Source of the DNA: Staphylococcus arlettae
GTDB taxonomy: Bacteria; Bacillota; Bacilli; Staphylococcales; Staphylococcaceae
Length of the DNA: 32,829 nucleotides
Direction of reading: 5' to 3'
NCBI RefSeq assembly: GCF_002902345.1
Contig: NZ_PPQB01000023.1
Location: 1-32,829 of the forward strand
Shown here: positions 24,602 to 32,754 of the stretch, one piece after another
Layout of the letters: each line of letters starts with the position of its first letter
Numbering within the stretch: position 1 is the first letter of the stretch
Translations under genes and position numbers: made by a program
Notes under the pieces: model-generated
What the model was told of the DNA's origin: nothing
Databases searched by the model: none
Seen by the model: the letters and a program-made list of their open reading frames with translations, nothing else

Positions 24602-25675
24602 ATGAAAAGAATTATATTAATTGCCAGCGCTTTTATAGGTGTTATTGTTGGTGCAGGGTTTGCATCAGGGCAGGAAGTGCTGCAATATTTTACGAGTTTC
24701 GGAATTATGGGGACGTTCGGTGCAGTTATTACGACAGCTATCTTTGCTTATGTTGGCATGATGCTCGTCTGGTTAGGTAGTAGGTCGAAAACAGACTCTC
24801 ATAAAAAAGTTATTCATAATATTACTGGAAATTCAGTTATAGGAAGGTTATTAGGATGGGCAATTGATGTTGTCATCGTATTTACGTTATTTGGTGTTGG
24901 TGTGGTCATGATTGCAGGGGCTGGATCCAATTTAAACCAGCAGTTTAATGTGCCCCCAGTTGTAGGTACGTTATTAATGACAATATTGATCATCTTAGCA
25001 GGTATGCTTCGTGTTGATGGTGTTGTAAAGGTTATAGGTAACATCACACCATTTTTAATTATTTTTATTGTTATTATTTCTATATACAGTTTTGTGACAA
25101 CAGACACATCATTTGGAGAACTACATAAAGTATCAGATGCTATTCCTTCATCATTACCACATTGGCTAGTAGCAGGTATTAATTATGCGTCATTTAATAC
25201 AGCGGTAGGTGCCTCCATGGCAATTGTTATGGGAGGATCAGAAAAAAATCCGAAGGTTGCAGCGATTGGCGGCTTAGTTGGGGGTATTGCACTAGGTATT
25301 ATGATAGTGTTGAGTCATTTGGCTATATTTATGCAAATTAATCATGTAGGACAAATGGATATGCCGATGTTAGGTATAGTTAATAATATTTCACCTATTT
25401 TAGGTTTCATCATGGCAATTGTAATTTTTGCGATGATCTTTAATACGGGGCTTGGTATGTTTTATGCTTTTGCGACACGTTTTACCGTAGTGAATACGAA
25501 GCGATTTAAAGTATTTTATACGGTATCTGTAATTATAGGATTATTGTTAAGCTTTGTTGGTTTTACAGATTTAGTAGCAATTTTCTATCCATTAATTGGT
25601 TATTTAGGTTTGATTTTAATTTTTGTATTAATTTATGCTCCATTTAAATTGAAATTTGGTGAAAAGCAAACGTAA
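24602..25675 (+). CDS. YkvI-like membrane protein (APC/LeuT-fold superfamily)
   Basis: A 357-residue protein with about 10 membrane segments. It opens with ASAFIGVIVGAGFASGQEVLQYF, the broken-helix glycine-rich motif that marks YkvI/COG3949 proteins within the amino-acid/polyamine/organocation superfamily. A second landmark is NYASFNTAVGASMAIVMGGS at about residues 195-214. GGGGAGG precedes the ATG. It is monocistronic between terminators. A transport role is likely from the fold, but the substrate is unknown, and I see no regulator or enzyme partner beside it. Confidence 0.8.
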   Translation: MKRIILIASAFIGVIVGAGFASGQEVLQYFTSFGIMGTFGAVITTAIFAYVGMMLVWLGSRSKTDSHKKVIHNITGNSVIGRLLGWAIDVVIVFTLFGVGVVMIAGAGSNLNQQFNVPPVVGTLLMTILIILAGMLRVDGVVKVIGNITPFLIIFIVIISIYSFVTTDTSFGELHKVSDAIPSSLPHWLVAGINYASFNTAVGASMAIVMGGSEKNPKVAAIGGLVGGIALGIMIVLSHLAIFMQINHVGQMDMPMLGIVNNISPILGFIMAIVIFAMIFNTGLGMFYAFATRFTVVNTKRFKVFYTVSVIIGLLLSFVGFTDLVAIFYPLIGYLGLILIFVLIYAPFKLKFGEKQT

Positions 25676-25718
25676 ACTTAAAATAAGTGAGACTTGGACA
25701 TAGATCCGATTGTCAAAA

Positions 25719-25756
25719 TAAGAGGACGAATCCTTAATATGGATTCGCCCTCTTTA
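25719..25756 (+). terminator. Terminator of the YkvI-like gene
   Basis: AAGAGGACGAATCC pairs with GGATTCGCCCTCTT (one mismatch) and is followed by TTACATTT. The stem is strong, the T tract moderate. Confidence 0.7.
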
Positions 25757-25769
25757 CATTTAAAACATT

Positions 25770-25864
25770 CGATTTTGACTGTGCATGCTTGCCTGGGGTA
25801 TGGTTCGAGCCTGTAGTCTCTCACGCATACTATTCCCCTCGGGCGTCAACACATTTCAAAATCG
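25770..25864. repeat. Intergenic palindromic repeat, copy C with 9-bp terminal inverted repeats
   Basis: The ends are CGATTTTGA (25770-25778) and TCAAAATCG (25856-25864), a perfect inverted pair. The core (TGCATGCTTGCC...GCCTGTAGTCTC...CTATTCCCC..GGGCGTCAAC) is recognisably the same family as the core of copy A at 8492-8560 and the truncated copy at 32775-32829. Confidence 0.65.
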
Positions 25865-25982
25865 GTACAATTTATATTTTGTTATTCAAAAATAAGGTCC
25901 ATTGAAAACAACCAAAAAGTTAAACAAGAAGTTGGTTTAGTCTCAATGGTATTGAATTCACAAAATTTTATAAAAATAAAGC

Positions 25983-26031
25983 AAACGTTAAATTCTCTAT
26001 CTTTTCAGATAGAAATTAACGTTTATTTTTT
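25983..26031 (+). terminator. Strong terminator without an upstream gene
   Basis: AAACGTTAAATTCTCTATC pairs with GATAGAAATTAACGTTT around a short loop and is followed by ATTTTTT. The YkvI-like gene already has a terminator 230 bp earlier, so this one may end an unannotated short transcript. Confidence 0.7.
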
Positions 26032-26193
26032 AATCTTTACTATGTTATTACCCTATTAAGTTATATTTTTCGTGAGTGAGCTCACTCTATCCAATTAGCT
26101 ATAATTTCCAAAATTATTAAATTCCTTTACATGTTTTCTCTAACAATCTTACTATGTGGTTGTATATAATGGATAAGTAGGGGTGGGGATATT

Positions 26194-27393
26194 ATGAGTT
26201 ATGACACTTTAACTATGTTGAAAGCACATGCGATTGAATTATTAGGTATTGAAGTACAGTCTTATTTTATAGATGATATATCAGGCTTAATTAATAACAT
26301 TAAAACGCCTTTTACCAATACGCAACGCAAACAATTTACAGAAAAATTCCGTTATTTTATTCAACGCATGAAAAGTAATAAAATTTATCATTATCGTAAT
26401 TATTTTGGAGTCAGCGTGTTACTTTTTAAATATAATAAACAAAATAAAGTATATTTGGTCGGACCTTATTTAGAGCAGCGTCCAAACGAACAAAAATGTA
26501 AAGCTATGTTAGAAGAGTTAAATGTAAAGGTTACAAAATTAAATGTATTAAAAGAATATTTGCTACAAATTCCAGTATGTAATCACATTAAAGCGCAAAA
26601 AATGTGTCGGCTAGTCGTCCGTTTTATTAAAGAAAGACAATATGTGTATGAAATTGAAGATATCAATTTTAATTTTCATTTAAATATTAATAAACAAGCG
26701 ACTTATGAAGTACAAACACAATATATCACTCAAAATTTGGAAGCACGATATAATCTGGAAAATACATTGTTGATAGCAGTGGAAAACGGCAATATGAAAG
26801 AGGCAATGCTAATTTTAGAAAAGATGAATATGAGTGTCGCCGGTTTAAAACGTGTGAGAGATAATATAAAAAATGCACAATATAAGGCATTTATTGTTAA
26901 TGTACTTTGTCGTAAAGCTGTTGAAAAAGCAGGTGTTAATTTATTAACTATAGATTACATATCTACGAAATATGCGAAACTTATTGATCAAACGGAAGAT
27001 GGGGAACTACTATATGAAGTAATCCGACGTATGGTAATAGAGTATACAGAAAGTGCCATTAAAGTAAAAGCTACGACTTACAGTCCTAAAATTAACAAAG
27101 TTATACAATATATTGAAATAAACTTATCACGGCAGTTAACTTTGAAGCAGCTTGCCTCATACGTTGACTTAGCTCCAGCATATTTATCTCGAATTTTTAA
27201 TAAAGAAATGGGTTGCTCGTTAGCTCAATTTATAACGGAATTACGATTAAAAAAAGCTAAATCGTTACTTAATAGGACAGATATGACTGTAACACAAATC
27301 GCACAAGCTGTTGGTTATCAACAGACGAGTTATTTCACTCAAAAATTTAAAGAATATTACAAAGTTACTCCTTTAAAATATCGTAATCAGTAA
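26194..27393 (+). CDS. AraC-family regulator of the glucuronide genes
   Basis: This 399-residue regulator has a C-terminal AraC/XylS double helix-turn-helix at about residues 305-399 (INLSRQLTLKQLASYVDLAPAYLSRIFNKEMG, then RTDMTVTQIAQAVGYQQTSYFTQKFKEYYKVTPLKYR). About 300 N-terminal residues contain no domain I can name with certainty; the segment FGVSVLLFKYNKQNKVYLVGPYLEQRP near residue 72 is seen in several Firmicutes sugar-operon regulators. The Shine-Dalgarno is GGGGTGGGG before ATG 26194. It lies directly upstream of and co-oriented with the gus genes, separated by 435 bp containing their promoter. It is therefore inferred to activate them in response to a glucuronide or glucuronate. Confidence 0.82.
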   Translation: MSYDTLTMLKAHAIELLGIEVQSYFIDDISGLINNIKTPFTNTQRKQFTEKFRYFIQRMKSNKIYHYRNYFGVSVLLFKYNKQNKVYLVGPYLEQRPNEQKCKAMLEELNVKVTKLNVLKEYLLQIPVCNHIKAQKMCRLVVRFIKERQYVYEIEDINFNFHLNINKQATYEVQTQYITQNLEARYNLENTLLIAVENGNMKEAMLILEKMNMSVAGLKRVRDNIKNAQYKAFIVNVLCRKAVEKAGVNLLTIDYISTKYAKLIDQTEDGELLYEVIRRMVIEYTESAIKVKATTYSPKINKVIQYIEINLSRQLTLKQLASYVDLAPAYLSRIFNKEMGCSLAQFITELRLKKAKSLLNRTDMTVTQIAQAVGYQQTSYFTQKFKEYYKVTPLKYRNQ

Positions 27394-27645
27394 TCTAAAA
27401 TTTGCATGAAACCTATGTTTTTATGAATGTTTAAAATAAGAGTAACTACTTATGTAAAATTTATAATGAAAATGTAAATATAATAATTTTTACATGCAAA
27501 TATAAGAAGTTTAGCTCTAACTTAACTATTAAAAAAGCTACGTCACACATGTTATTGCTAAGTATAATAATACAAGTATCCAATGTCAGAGAAAGCCCGA
27601 AATTACAACTTTCACTCTATTTAAAACACAAAATTAAGAGTTCAG

Positions 27646-27673
27646 CAATATATAACAACGTTGTTATATATTG
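27646..27673. promoter_or_regulatory. 28-bp perfect palindrome at the gus promoter (probable activator site)
   Basis: The half CAATATATAACAAC is followed without a gap by its exact reverse complement GTTGTTATATATTG. With one mismatched pair allowed, the dyad extends to 27642-27677. It ends at the base before the -35 box, the place of an activator that contacts RNA polymerase. The neighbouring AraC-type regulator is the obvious candidate. Confidence 0.65.
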
Positions 27674-27701
27674 TTGACTGTTTTCTATATAAAAATATAA
27701 T
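27674..27701 (+). promoter_or_regulatory. gus operon promoter
   Basis: TTGACT (27674-27679) and TATAAT (27696-27701) with a 16-bp spacer. Predicted start is near 27708, about 120 bp before the permease start. Confidence 0.75.
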
Positions 27702-27768
27702 AAGCATTAGTAAGCGAATAAAAGAAGCAATGAATATATGCAAAGGAGGAAAAAAATTTAACTACATA

Positions 27769-27782
27769 AGAAAACGCTTACA
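27769..27782. promoter_or_regulatory. cre site in the gus leader
   Basis: AGAAAACGCTTACA matches the cre consensus except at position 1. It lies about 60 bp downstream of the predicted start, where CcpA would act as a roadblock. Confidence 0.72.
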
Positions 27783-27828
27783 TTCAGGGTGCTAGCTATT
27801 ATGCGTGTTTTTACAAAGGGGTGAAATT

Positions 27829-29232
27829 ATGGTTGTAACGAAATTAAAGCCGGCAAATAAGAAATTAAAAACATTTAAAGCCATTCAAGAACCTAAACTG
27901 AAGATGAAAGAAAAAATATCATACGGTTTTGGTGATTTAGGTAACGGCATGATGTTTGATATGGGGCAGATTTACTTACTAAAATTTTTAACTGATGTCT
28001 TAGGAATTTCAAGTGTCTACGCTGGTTTAGTCTTCTTAGTATCAAAAATCTTTGATGCATTTGTAGACGTTGGTGTAGGAAGTTATATAGATAATCAAAA
28101 AAATTATAGTAAAAAGGGGAAATTCAGACCATTTATTATATATGGCTCACTGCCGTTAGCAATAATGACTGTTGTCACTTTTTTAACACCTAATTTTAGT
28201 GAAACAGGAAAAATCATTTGGGCATTTGCAGCTTATATGGCATTTAATGCTGCTTATTCAGTAGTTAATATTCCATATGGTTCATTATCAGCATCAATGA
28301 CTTTAAATGCCGATGATCGAACGCAACTCTCAGTTTTTAGAAATATGGGCTCTCAAGGTGCTTTGTTTTTAGCAGGTGTGTCAGTTATACCAATAGTTAG
28401 TTTATTCCCGAATGAAGCGGTGGGTTATCCTATTGCAGTCGCAGTGTTAGCAATATTTGGAATGGTATTCCATGTGATTTGTTATAAAGGAGTAAAAGAG
28501 CGACATGTTGTAGAACGACCTGATGTTAAAGGTTTAGGTAAAAAAGCTTTTTTATCATTATTTAAAAATGTACCATTTATTGTTTTAGTAATTTATACGT
28601 TATTGACAATAACTGCTCAATTTTTAAAACTAAATGTTCAATTATTCTATTTTGACTATGTACTAGGTCAAGAAGGATTAGTGGGCGTTGTAAGTACATT
28701 AAATGTAATTGTCGTTATACCGGCTGTAATTCTCACAACGTATATAAGTAAGCGTGTCGGTAAAAAAATGACAGCTATAATAGGAACGGCTGGTTTTTCA
28801 ATTTGTGAGTTATTGAATTTTACATTATTCGGTGGAGAAGTAATTCCATTTTTAATTGTAAATACATTAGGTTCCATGTTTTTAGTTATTCCAACAACTG
28901 TATCATGGGCATTTATTGCAGATGTTGTGGAATACGGACAATGGCAAAATGGATTGCGTTCTGAAGGTATTATTTATTCTAGTTATAGCTTTACTAGAAA
29001 GTTATCTCAAGCTTTAGCTGGTTTCTTACCTGGTTTAGCACTTGCTATGGTAGGTTTTAAATCAAATGTGGAACAAACAGCAAGTACAATAGTTGGCATG
29101 AAATTTGTTTTCTTCGGTTTTCCTTTAATTATAACGATTCTAGGATTATTCATATTTTTAATTTTCTATCCATTAACAGATAAGCGACATAATCAAATTG
29201 TAAAAGAATTAGCATTACGTGAAGAACTATAA
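27829..29232 (+). CDS. gusP: Glucuronide permease (GPH family)
   Basis: This 12-segment glycoside-pentoside-hexuronide:cation symporter has 467 residues and is predicted to import beta-glucuronides. The first segment region [35 protein letters not shown] and the loop [32 protein letters not shown] are diagnostic for the family (compare UidB and XynB-type carriers). AAAGGGGTG 6 nt before ATG 27829 sets the start; the in-frame GTG at 27805 has no such signal. GusA follows after 23 bp, so the two form an operon. Substrate assignment rests on that neighbour. The symbol is used by function; uidB or gusB are alternatives. Confidence 0.87.
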   Translation: MVVTKLKPANKKLKTFKAIQEPKLKMKEKISYGFGDLGNGMMFDMGQIYLLKFLTDVLGISSVYAGLVFLVSKIFDAFVDVGVGSYIDNQKNYSKKGKFRPFIIYGSLPLAIMTVVTFLTPNFSETGKIIWAFAAYMAFNAAYSVVNIPYGSLSASMTLNADDRTQLSVFRNMGSQGALFLAGVSVIPIVSLFPNEAVGYPIAVAVLAIFGMVFHVICYKGVKERHVVERPDVKGLGKKAFLSLFKNVPFIVLVIYTLLTITAQFLKLNVQLFYFDYVLGQEGLVGVVSTLNVIVVIPAVILTTYISKRVGKKMTAIIGTAGFSICELLNFTLFGGEVIPFLIVNTLGSMFLVIPTTVSWAFIADVVEYGQWQNGLRSEGIIYSSYSFTRKLSQALAGFLPGLALAMVGFKSNVEQTASTIVGMKFVFFGFPLIITILGLFIFLIFYPLTDKRHNQIVKELALREEL

Positions 29233-29255
29233 TCAATCGAAAGGGGCATACTATT

Positions 29256-31046
29256 ATGCTATATCCAATTACAAATGAAACAAGAACGACGTTAGATTTA
29301 AATGGTGTTTGGAGTTTTAAACTAGAACATGATCATGACAATATTGATGTCTCTCAACCATTAAATACAGACAAAGTAATGGCTGTACCCGGTTCATACA
29401 ATGATCAAGGTGTAACAACGGAAATACGTAATCACGTAGGAAATGTGTGGTATGAACGTCAATTTACTATTCCTAAAGTTTTAGAAGGTCAACGTTGTGT
29501 CTTACGTTTTGGCTCGGCAACACATAAAGCAACAGTGTATATTGATGGCAACATAGTTACTACACATACTGGAGGATTTTTACCATTCGAAGTGGAACTA
29601 GATACACAGGATGCTATTGGTGAACATCGATTAACTGTATGCGTAAATAATATACTAGACGAAACTACATTACCAGTAGGCAAGTATTATGAGCAAGAAG
29701 GTCCAAATAATACGACCATTAAAAAGAATGATCCTAACTTTGATTTCTTTAACTATGCAGGTTTACATAGACCTGTAAAAATTTATACAACACCTCAAAC
29801 TTATATACAAGACATTGCAATTGTGCCTGAAGTATTAGAAACACACGCAAAAGTCAATTATGATGTGTCGGTAAATAAACAAGCAGAGGTGCATGTGCAA
29901 GTATTAGACGAACAACAACAGGTTGTAGGTGAAAGTACTGATGCTAAAGGAACAATTAACATTGATAATCCTACATTATGGCAACCATTAAATGCATACT
30001 TGTACCAGCTCGATGTTTCAATTATTAATAATGGAACAGTCGTAGATACTTATAGAGAACCTTTTGGAATTCGTTCAGTTAAAGTTGCTAATGGCCAATT
30101 TTTAATTAATGACAAGCCCTTTTATTTTAAAGGTTTTGGTAAACATGAAGACACATATTATAGTGGACGTGGGTTAAATGAACCAGCAAATGTGTTAGAT
30201 TTTAATTTGATTAAATGGATTGGTGGTAATTCATTCCGTACTTCGCATTATCCATATTCTGAAGAAATGATGCGTTTAGCTGATGAACAAGGCATTGTTG
30301 TTATTGATGAGACAACAGCAGTAGGTGTTCATCTGAACTTTGATATGGTATTAAATGGTGGCACGAATAGAGATACATTTAAAGAAATAGGTACTAAAGA
30401 AGCCCATGAAGCGGTGATTGAGGAATTAATTGCACGTGATAAAAACCATGCTTGTGTTGTAATGTGGTCAATTGCTAACGAACCAGCATCAAATGAAAAA
30501 GGTGCAAAAGAATATTTCGAACCACTTATTAACTTGGCACGTGAACAAGATCCGCAAAATCGTCCTGTAACTATAGTTACAATACTGACATCACAACCAG
30601 ACGTCTGCCAAGTTCAAGATTTAGTAGATGTCTTATGTCTCAATAGATATTATGGTTGGTACACACAAACAGGTGACCTTGAAGCTGCCAAAATAGCTTT
30701 ACAACAAGAACTGGACGCATGGGGAGAAGCTCAACCTAATAAGCCTATTATGTTCACAGAATATGGTGCAGATACTTTAGCGGGACTGCATACTGTTACA
30801 GATGAGTTGTTTACTGAAGAGTATCAAGTCCGTTATTATGAAGCTAATCACGAAGTAGTGGACCAATATCCAAACTTTATTGGTGAGCAAACATGGAATT
30901 TTGCTGATTTTGAAACTAGTGCTGGCTTAATCCGTGTACAAGGTAATAAGAAAGGTATCTTCACTCGTGAACGTCGTCCGAAATCGGTAGCATATTATTT
31001 CAAAAAACGTTGGGAAAATATTCCAGATTTTGGTTATAAAAATTAA
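29256..31046 (+). CDS. gusA: Beta-glucuronidase (glycoside hydrolase family 2)
   Basis: It hydrolyses beta-D-glucuronides to glucuronate and an aglycone, in the cytosol (no signal peptide). The 596 residues show the GH2 order: jelly-roll sugar-binding domain (about 1-180), immunoglobulin-like domain (about 180-275), and TIM barrel. The acid/base is Glu409 (SIANEP) and the nucleophile Glu502 (TEYGAD). The N564-x-K566 motif (GNKKG) recognises the glucuronate carboxylate and separates the enzyme from beta-galactosidases. The C-terminal [12 protein letters not shown] is nearly the same as in the known Staphylococcus beta-glucuronidase used as a reporter. AAAGGGG precedes the ATG. No uxaC or uxu genes for glucuronate breakdown lie in the window. 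Confidence 0.96.
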   Translation: MLYPITNETRTTLDLNGVWSFKLEHDHDNIDVSQPLNTDKVMAVPGSYNDQGVTTEIRNHVGNVWYERQFTIPKVLEGQRCVLRFGSATHKATVYIDGNIVTTHTGGFLPFEVELDTQDAIGEHRLTVCVNNILDETTLPVGKYYEQEGPNNTTIKKNDPNFDFFNYAGLHRPVKIYTTPQTYIQDIAIVPEVLETHAKVNYDVSVNKQAEVHVQVLDEQQQVVGESTDAKGTINIDNPTLWQPLNAYLYQLDVSIINNGTVVDTYREPFGIRSVKVANGQFLINDKPFYFKGFGKHEDTYYSGRGLNEPANVLDFNLIKWIGGNSFRTSHYPYSEEMMRLADEQGIVVIDETTAVGVHLNFDMVLNGGTNRDTFKEIGTKEAHEAVIEELIARDKNHACVVMWSIANEPASNEKGAKEYFEPLINLAREQDPQNRPVTIVTILTSQPDVCQVQDLVDVLCLNRYYGWYTQTGDLEAAKIALQQELDAWGEAQPNKPIMFTEYGADTLAGLHTVTDELFTEEYQVRYYEANHEVVDQYPNFIGEQTWNFADFETSAGLIRVQGNKKGIFTRERRPKSVAYYFKKRWENIPDFGYKN

Positions 31047-31103
31047 TACTTTCCGCGTGTAATGATAGTCATAAAATAGAGTTGTTGTATAAGTAACAAA
31101 ATA

Positions 31104-31156
31104 AAGATGACGTAGTGTGAAAACTTTTTAGATGGTTCATACTTCGTCATTTTTAC
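31104..31156 (+). terminator. gus operon terminator
   Basis: GATGACGTAGTGTGAA pairs imperfectly with TTCATACTTCGTCATT, followed by T4, ending about 110 bp after gusA. Confidence 0.65.
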
Positions 31157-31301
31157 TATATAAAAATTGTCCATTAGGAATAATAAAAATGACTATTTTG
31201 TGAAGTTAATCACAAATTCTTTTAATTTAATACAGAACTGTGTAAGATAAAAAGTGTAAAGACAAACTCACAAAGTAAATTATAAGTTGGAGTGATAAAT
31301 T

Positions 31302-31487
31302 ATGAGAGCAGTTATTGAAAGTGTAATCTTTTCAAATGAAAGTAGCTATGACATATATAAACATACCGGTGTTAACCAAGGCATGATAAGTGATTTGAAA
31401 GACGGTTATCGGAGCATTGATTATATTTGCTATGTGGACGCTGAAAAGTTGTATAACTATGGCAAAGTACTATTGTCAGCTTCATAA
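31302..31487 (+). CDS. Small HTH-like protein, function unknown
   Basis: A 61-residue protein. The middle, SSYDIYKHTGVNQGMISDLKDGYRSIDYI (about residues 14-42), reads as a Cro/XRE-type helix-turn-helix: the T-G-V turn, I-S in the recognition helix, and a following K-D-G-x-R-S. There is room for little else, so it resembles a minimal DNA-binding module. TTGGAG lies 9 nt before the ATG, and a terminator follows the stop, so it looks like a real transcription unit. It is convergent with a DUF1413-like gene. No partner gene suggests a target. Confidence 0.68.
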   Translation: MRAVIESVIFSNESSYDIYKHTGVNQGMISDLKDGYRSIDYICYVDAEKLYNYGKVLLSAS

Positions 31488-31494
31488 TTAAATG

Positions 31495-31541
31495 AAAAGC
31501 CAAGTATCCTCATAAGTGAAAAGGATAGCTTGGCTTTTTAT
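31495..31541. terminator. Terminator shared by convergent small genes
   Basis: AAAAGCCAAGTATCC pairs with GGATAGCTTGGCTTTT (one bulged A), T-rich on the plus strand. On the minus strand the tail is TCATTTAATT, weaker. Confidence 0.78.
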
Positions 31542-31545
31542 ATTG

Positions 31546-31818
31546 CTAAATATATGCTTTGAAATTGGTTTTAACCTCGTTATAGTCATACTCTAAATTG
31601 TACATGCGCATACGTATGTTGTCTTCGCTAACATATGGGATACGTAAATGATCATGGTTATTAATGTAGCGACGAAATTCTCGTTCAAGGTATTTACGAT
31701 GATTTAAGTCTAAGTCAATCCATTCTTCTGCTGAAAAGAGCTCTGCAAACTTAAAGCTAAAACTTGTACGATCCTTTTGTTGACGTAATGCGTCTAGTCG
31801 TGTATCGAAAGTCATCAT
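31546..31818 (-). CDS. DUF1413-like small protein
   Basis: A 90-residue soluble protein. The part FSFKFAELFSAEEWIDLDLNHRKYLEREFRRYIN (about residues 20-53) matches my memory of the DUF1413 pattern (phi-KDLF..EW then a long helix ending in YVN), without any known activity. The rest is charged and Tyr/Arg rich. Two adjacent ATGs are possible starts; AGGGGGA favours the second (31815) by spacing, but the first cannot be excluded. A terminator lies just past the stop. The domain call is tentative. Confidence 0.65.
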   Translation of the reverse strand: MMTFDTRLDALRQQKDRTSFSFKFAELFSAEEWIDLDLNHRKYLEREFRRYINNHDHLRIPYVSEDNIRMRMYNLEYDYNEVKTNFKAYI

Positions 31819-31986
31819 TAATCCCCCTAAAATATTATGATTACATTCTAGTTTATACTACCAAATAAACTTTTGCATGTATTTATCGGTAGTAATTGGC
31901 TCACTAAAGCATAACAGTAAAGTCTCTTTATAGAATATGATAAAGTGAACGTAGTAAAAAGTAAAACAGATGGAGGTAAGAATTTT

Positions 31987-32691
31987 ATGACAGAATTAGC
32001 GAATAAAGTGGCAGTCGTTACGGGTGCAAGTAGTGGTATTGGAGCAGCAATAGCTAAATCATTTGCTAGCCATAAGATCAATCTCGTATTAGCAGGAAGA
32101 AACGAAACACGTCTTAAAAACGTAGAAACAGAAATTACAACGCAATATGATGTAAATGTAGAAACACATGTAACTGATGTTACATCAAATGCGTCTGTCA
32201 ACGGGCTTATTGAATTTACAAAACAAACTTTTGGTCAAATTGATGTTTTAGTTAATAGTGCGGGACAAATGTTATCCTCAAGTGTAACTGAGGGCAATGT
32301 GGACGCATGGGATACAATGATAGATGTTAATATTAAAGGGACATTGTATGGTATTAATGCCGTAATACCAGAATTTTTAGCACAATCTTCTGGTCACATT
32401 ATAAATATTGCGTCTATTTCTGGCTTTGAAGTTACAAAACAAAGTACATTATATAGTGCGACAAAAGCAGCAGTGCATACTATTACACAAGGGTTAGAAA
32501 AAGAATTAGCGAAAACTGGTGTAAGAGTTACGAGTATCTCACCAGGCATGGTAGACACACCGTTAAGCAGTGATACAGACTGGGGCGGACGTAAAAAATT
32601 AGAAGCTAACGACATTGCGGAAGCAGCAGTCTATGCTTTATTACAACCAGCACATGTTAATGTCAATGAAGTGACAGTACGTCCGGTTTAA
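31987..32691 (+). CDS. Short-chain dehydrogenase/reductase
   Basis: This classical NAD(P)-dependent SDR has 234 residues. It shows the cofactor loop [13 protein letters not shown] (about residues 12-24), an NSAG variant of the usual NNAG at about 88-91, the catalytic serine region INIASISG and YSATK (Tyr-x3-Lys) near 150. Arg residues after beta-2 (AGRNETRL) suggest a preference for NADP. GGAGGT 8-9 nt upstream supports ATG 31987 over the in-frame ATG at 31945. The substrate is unknown. Relatives include serine 3-dehydrogenase and YdfG-like enzymes acting on hydroxy acids or small carbonyls. Confidence 0.88.
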   Translation: MTELANKVAVVTGASSGIGAAIAKSFASHKINLVLAGRNETRLKNVETEITTQYDVNVETHVTDVTSNASVNGLIEFTKQTFGQIDVLVNSAGQMLSSSVTEGNVDAWDTMIDVNIKGTLYGINAVIPEFLAQSSGHIINIASISGFEVTKQSTLYSATKAAVHTITQGLEKELAKTGVRVTSISPGMVDTPLSSDTDWGGRKKLEANDIAEAAVYALLQPAHVNVNEVTVRPV

Positions 32692-32707
32692 TTAGATGGC
32701 ATAAGAA

Positions 32708-32750
32708 AAAAAGAGGCTGGGAGAATACTGATTCGTCCCAACCTCTTTTC
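32708..32750. terminator. Terminator after the SDR gene
   Basis: AAAGAGGCTGGGA pairs with TCCCAACCTCTTT (one mismatch) and is followed by TTC. It is the same GGTTGGGA-class hairpin as at 112-153, in inverse orientation. Confidence 0.78.
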
Positions 32751-32754
32751 ATAT

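Larger units (their letters stand above)
25676..26193. other. Gene-free tract with repeat, orphan terminator and dyad
   Basis: These 518 bp hold, in order: the terminator of the YkvI-like gene (25719-25756), a palindromic repeat (25770-25864), an AT-rich segment with pairing potential (CCATTGA near 25900 with TCAATGG near 25948), a strong terminator with no gene before it (25983-26031), a 14-bp palindrome (26074-26087), and the araC-type promoter region with TATAAT at 26165-26170. No credible ORF was found on either strand. Confidence 0.65.
27394..27828. other. gus control region
   Basis: These 435 bp separate the AraC gene from the permease. They contain the 28-bp palindrome (27646-27673), a good promoter (27674-27701), and a cre (27769-27782). 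There is also a GGAGG at 27745-27749 with no usable ORF after it, and the Shine-Dalgarno of the permease. The first 250 bp are AT-rich without recognised elements. Confidence 0.7.

Noticed and set aside
27570..27579. ATACAAGTAT, identical to one half of the GntR operator, in the gus control region
   Set aside because: Only a half-site; the other arm is absent, and a 10-bp match in AT-rich DNA can arise by chance.
27745..27749. GGAGG in the gus leader
   Set aside because: No start codon opening a credible ORF follows at proper distance; at most a decayed leader peptide.
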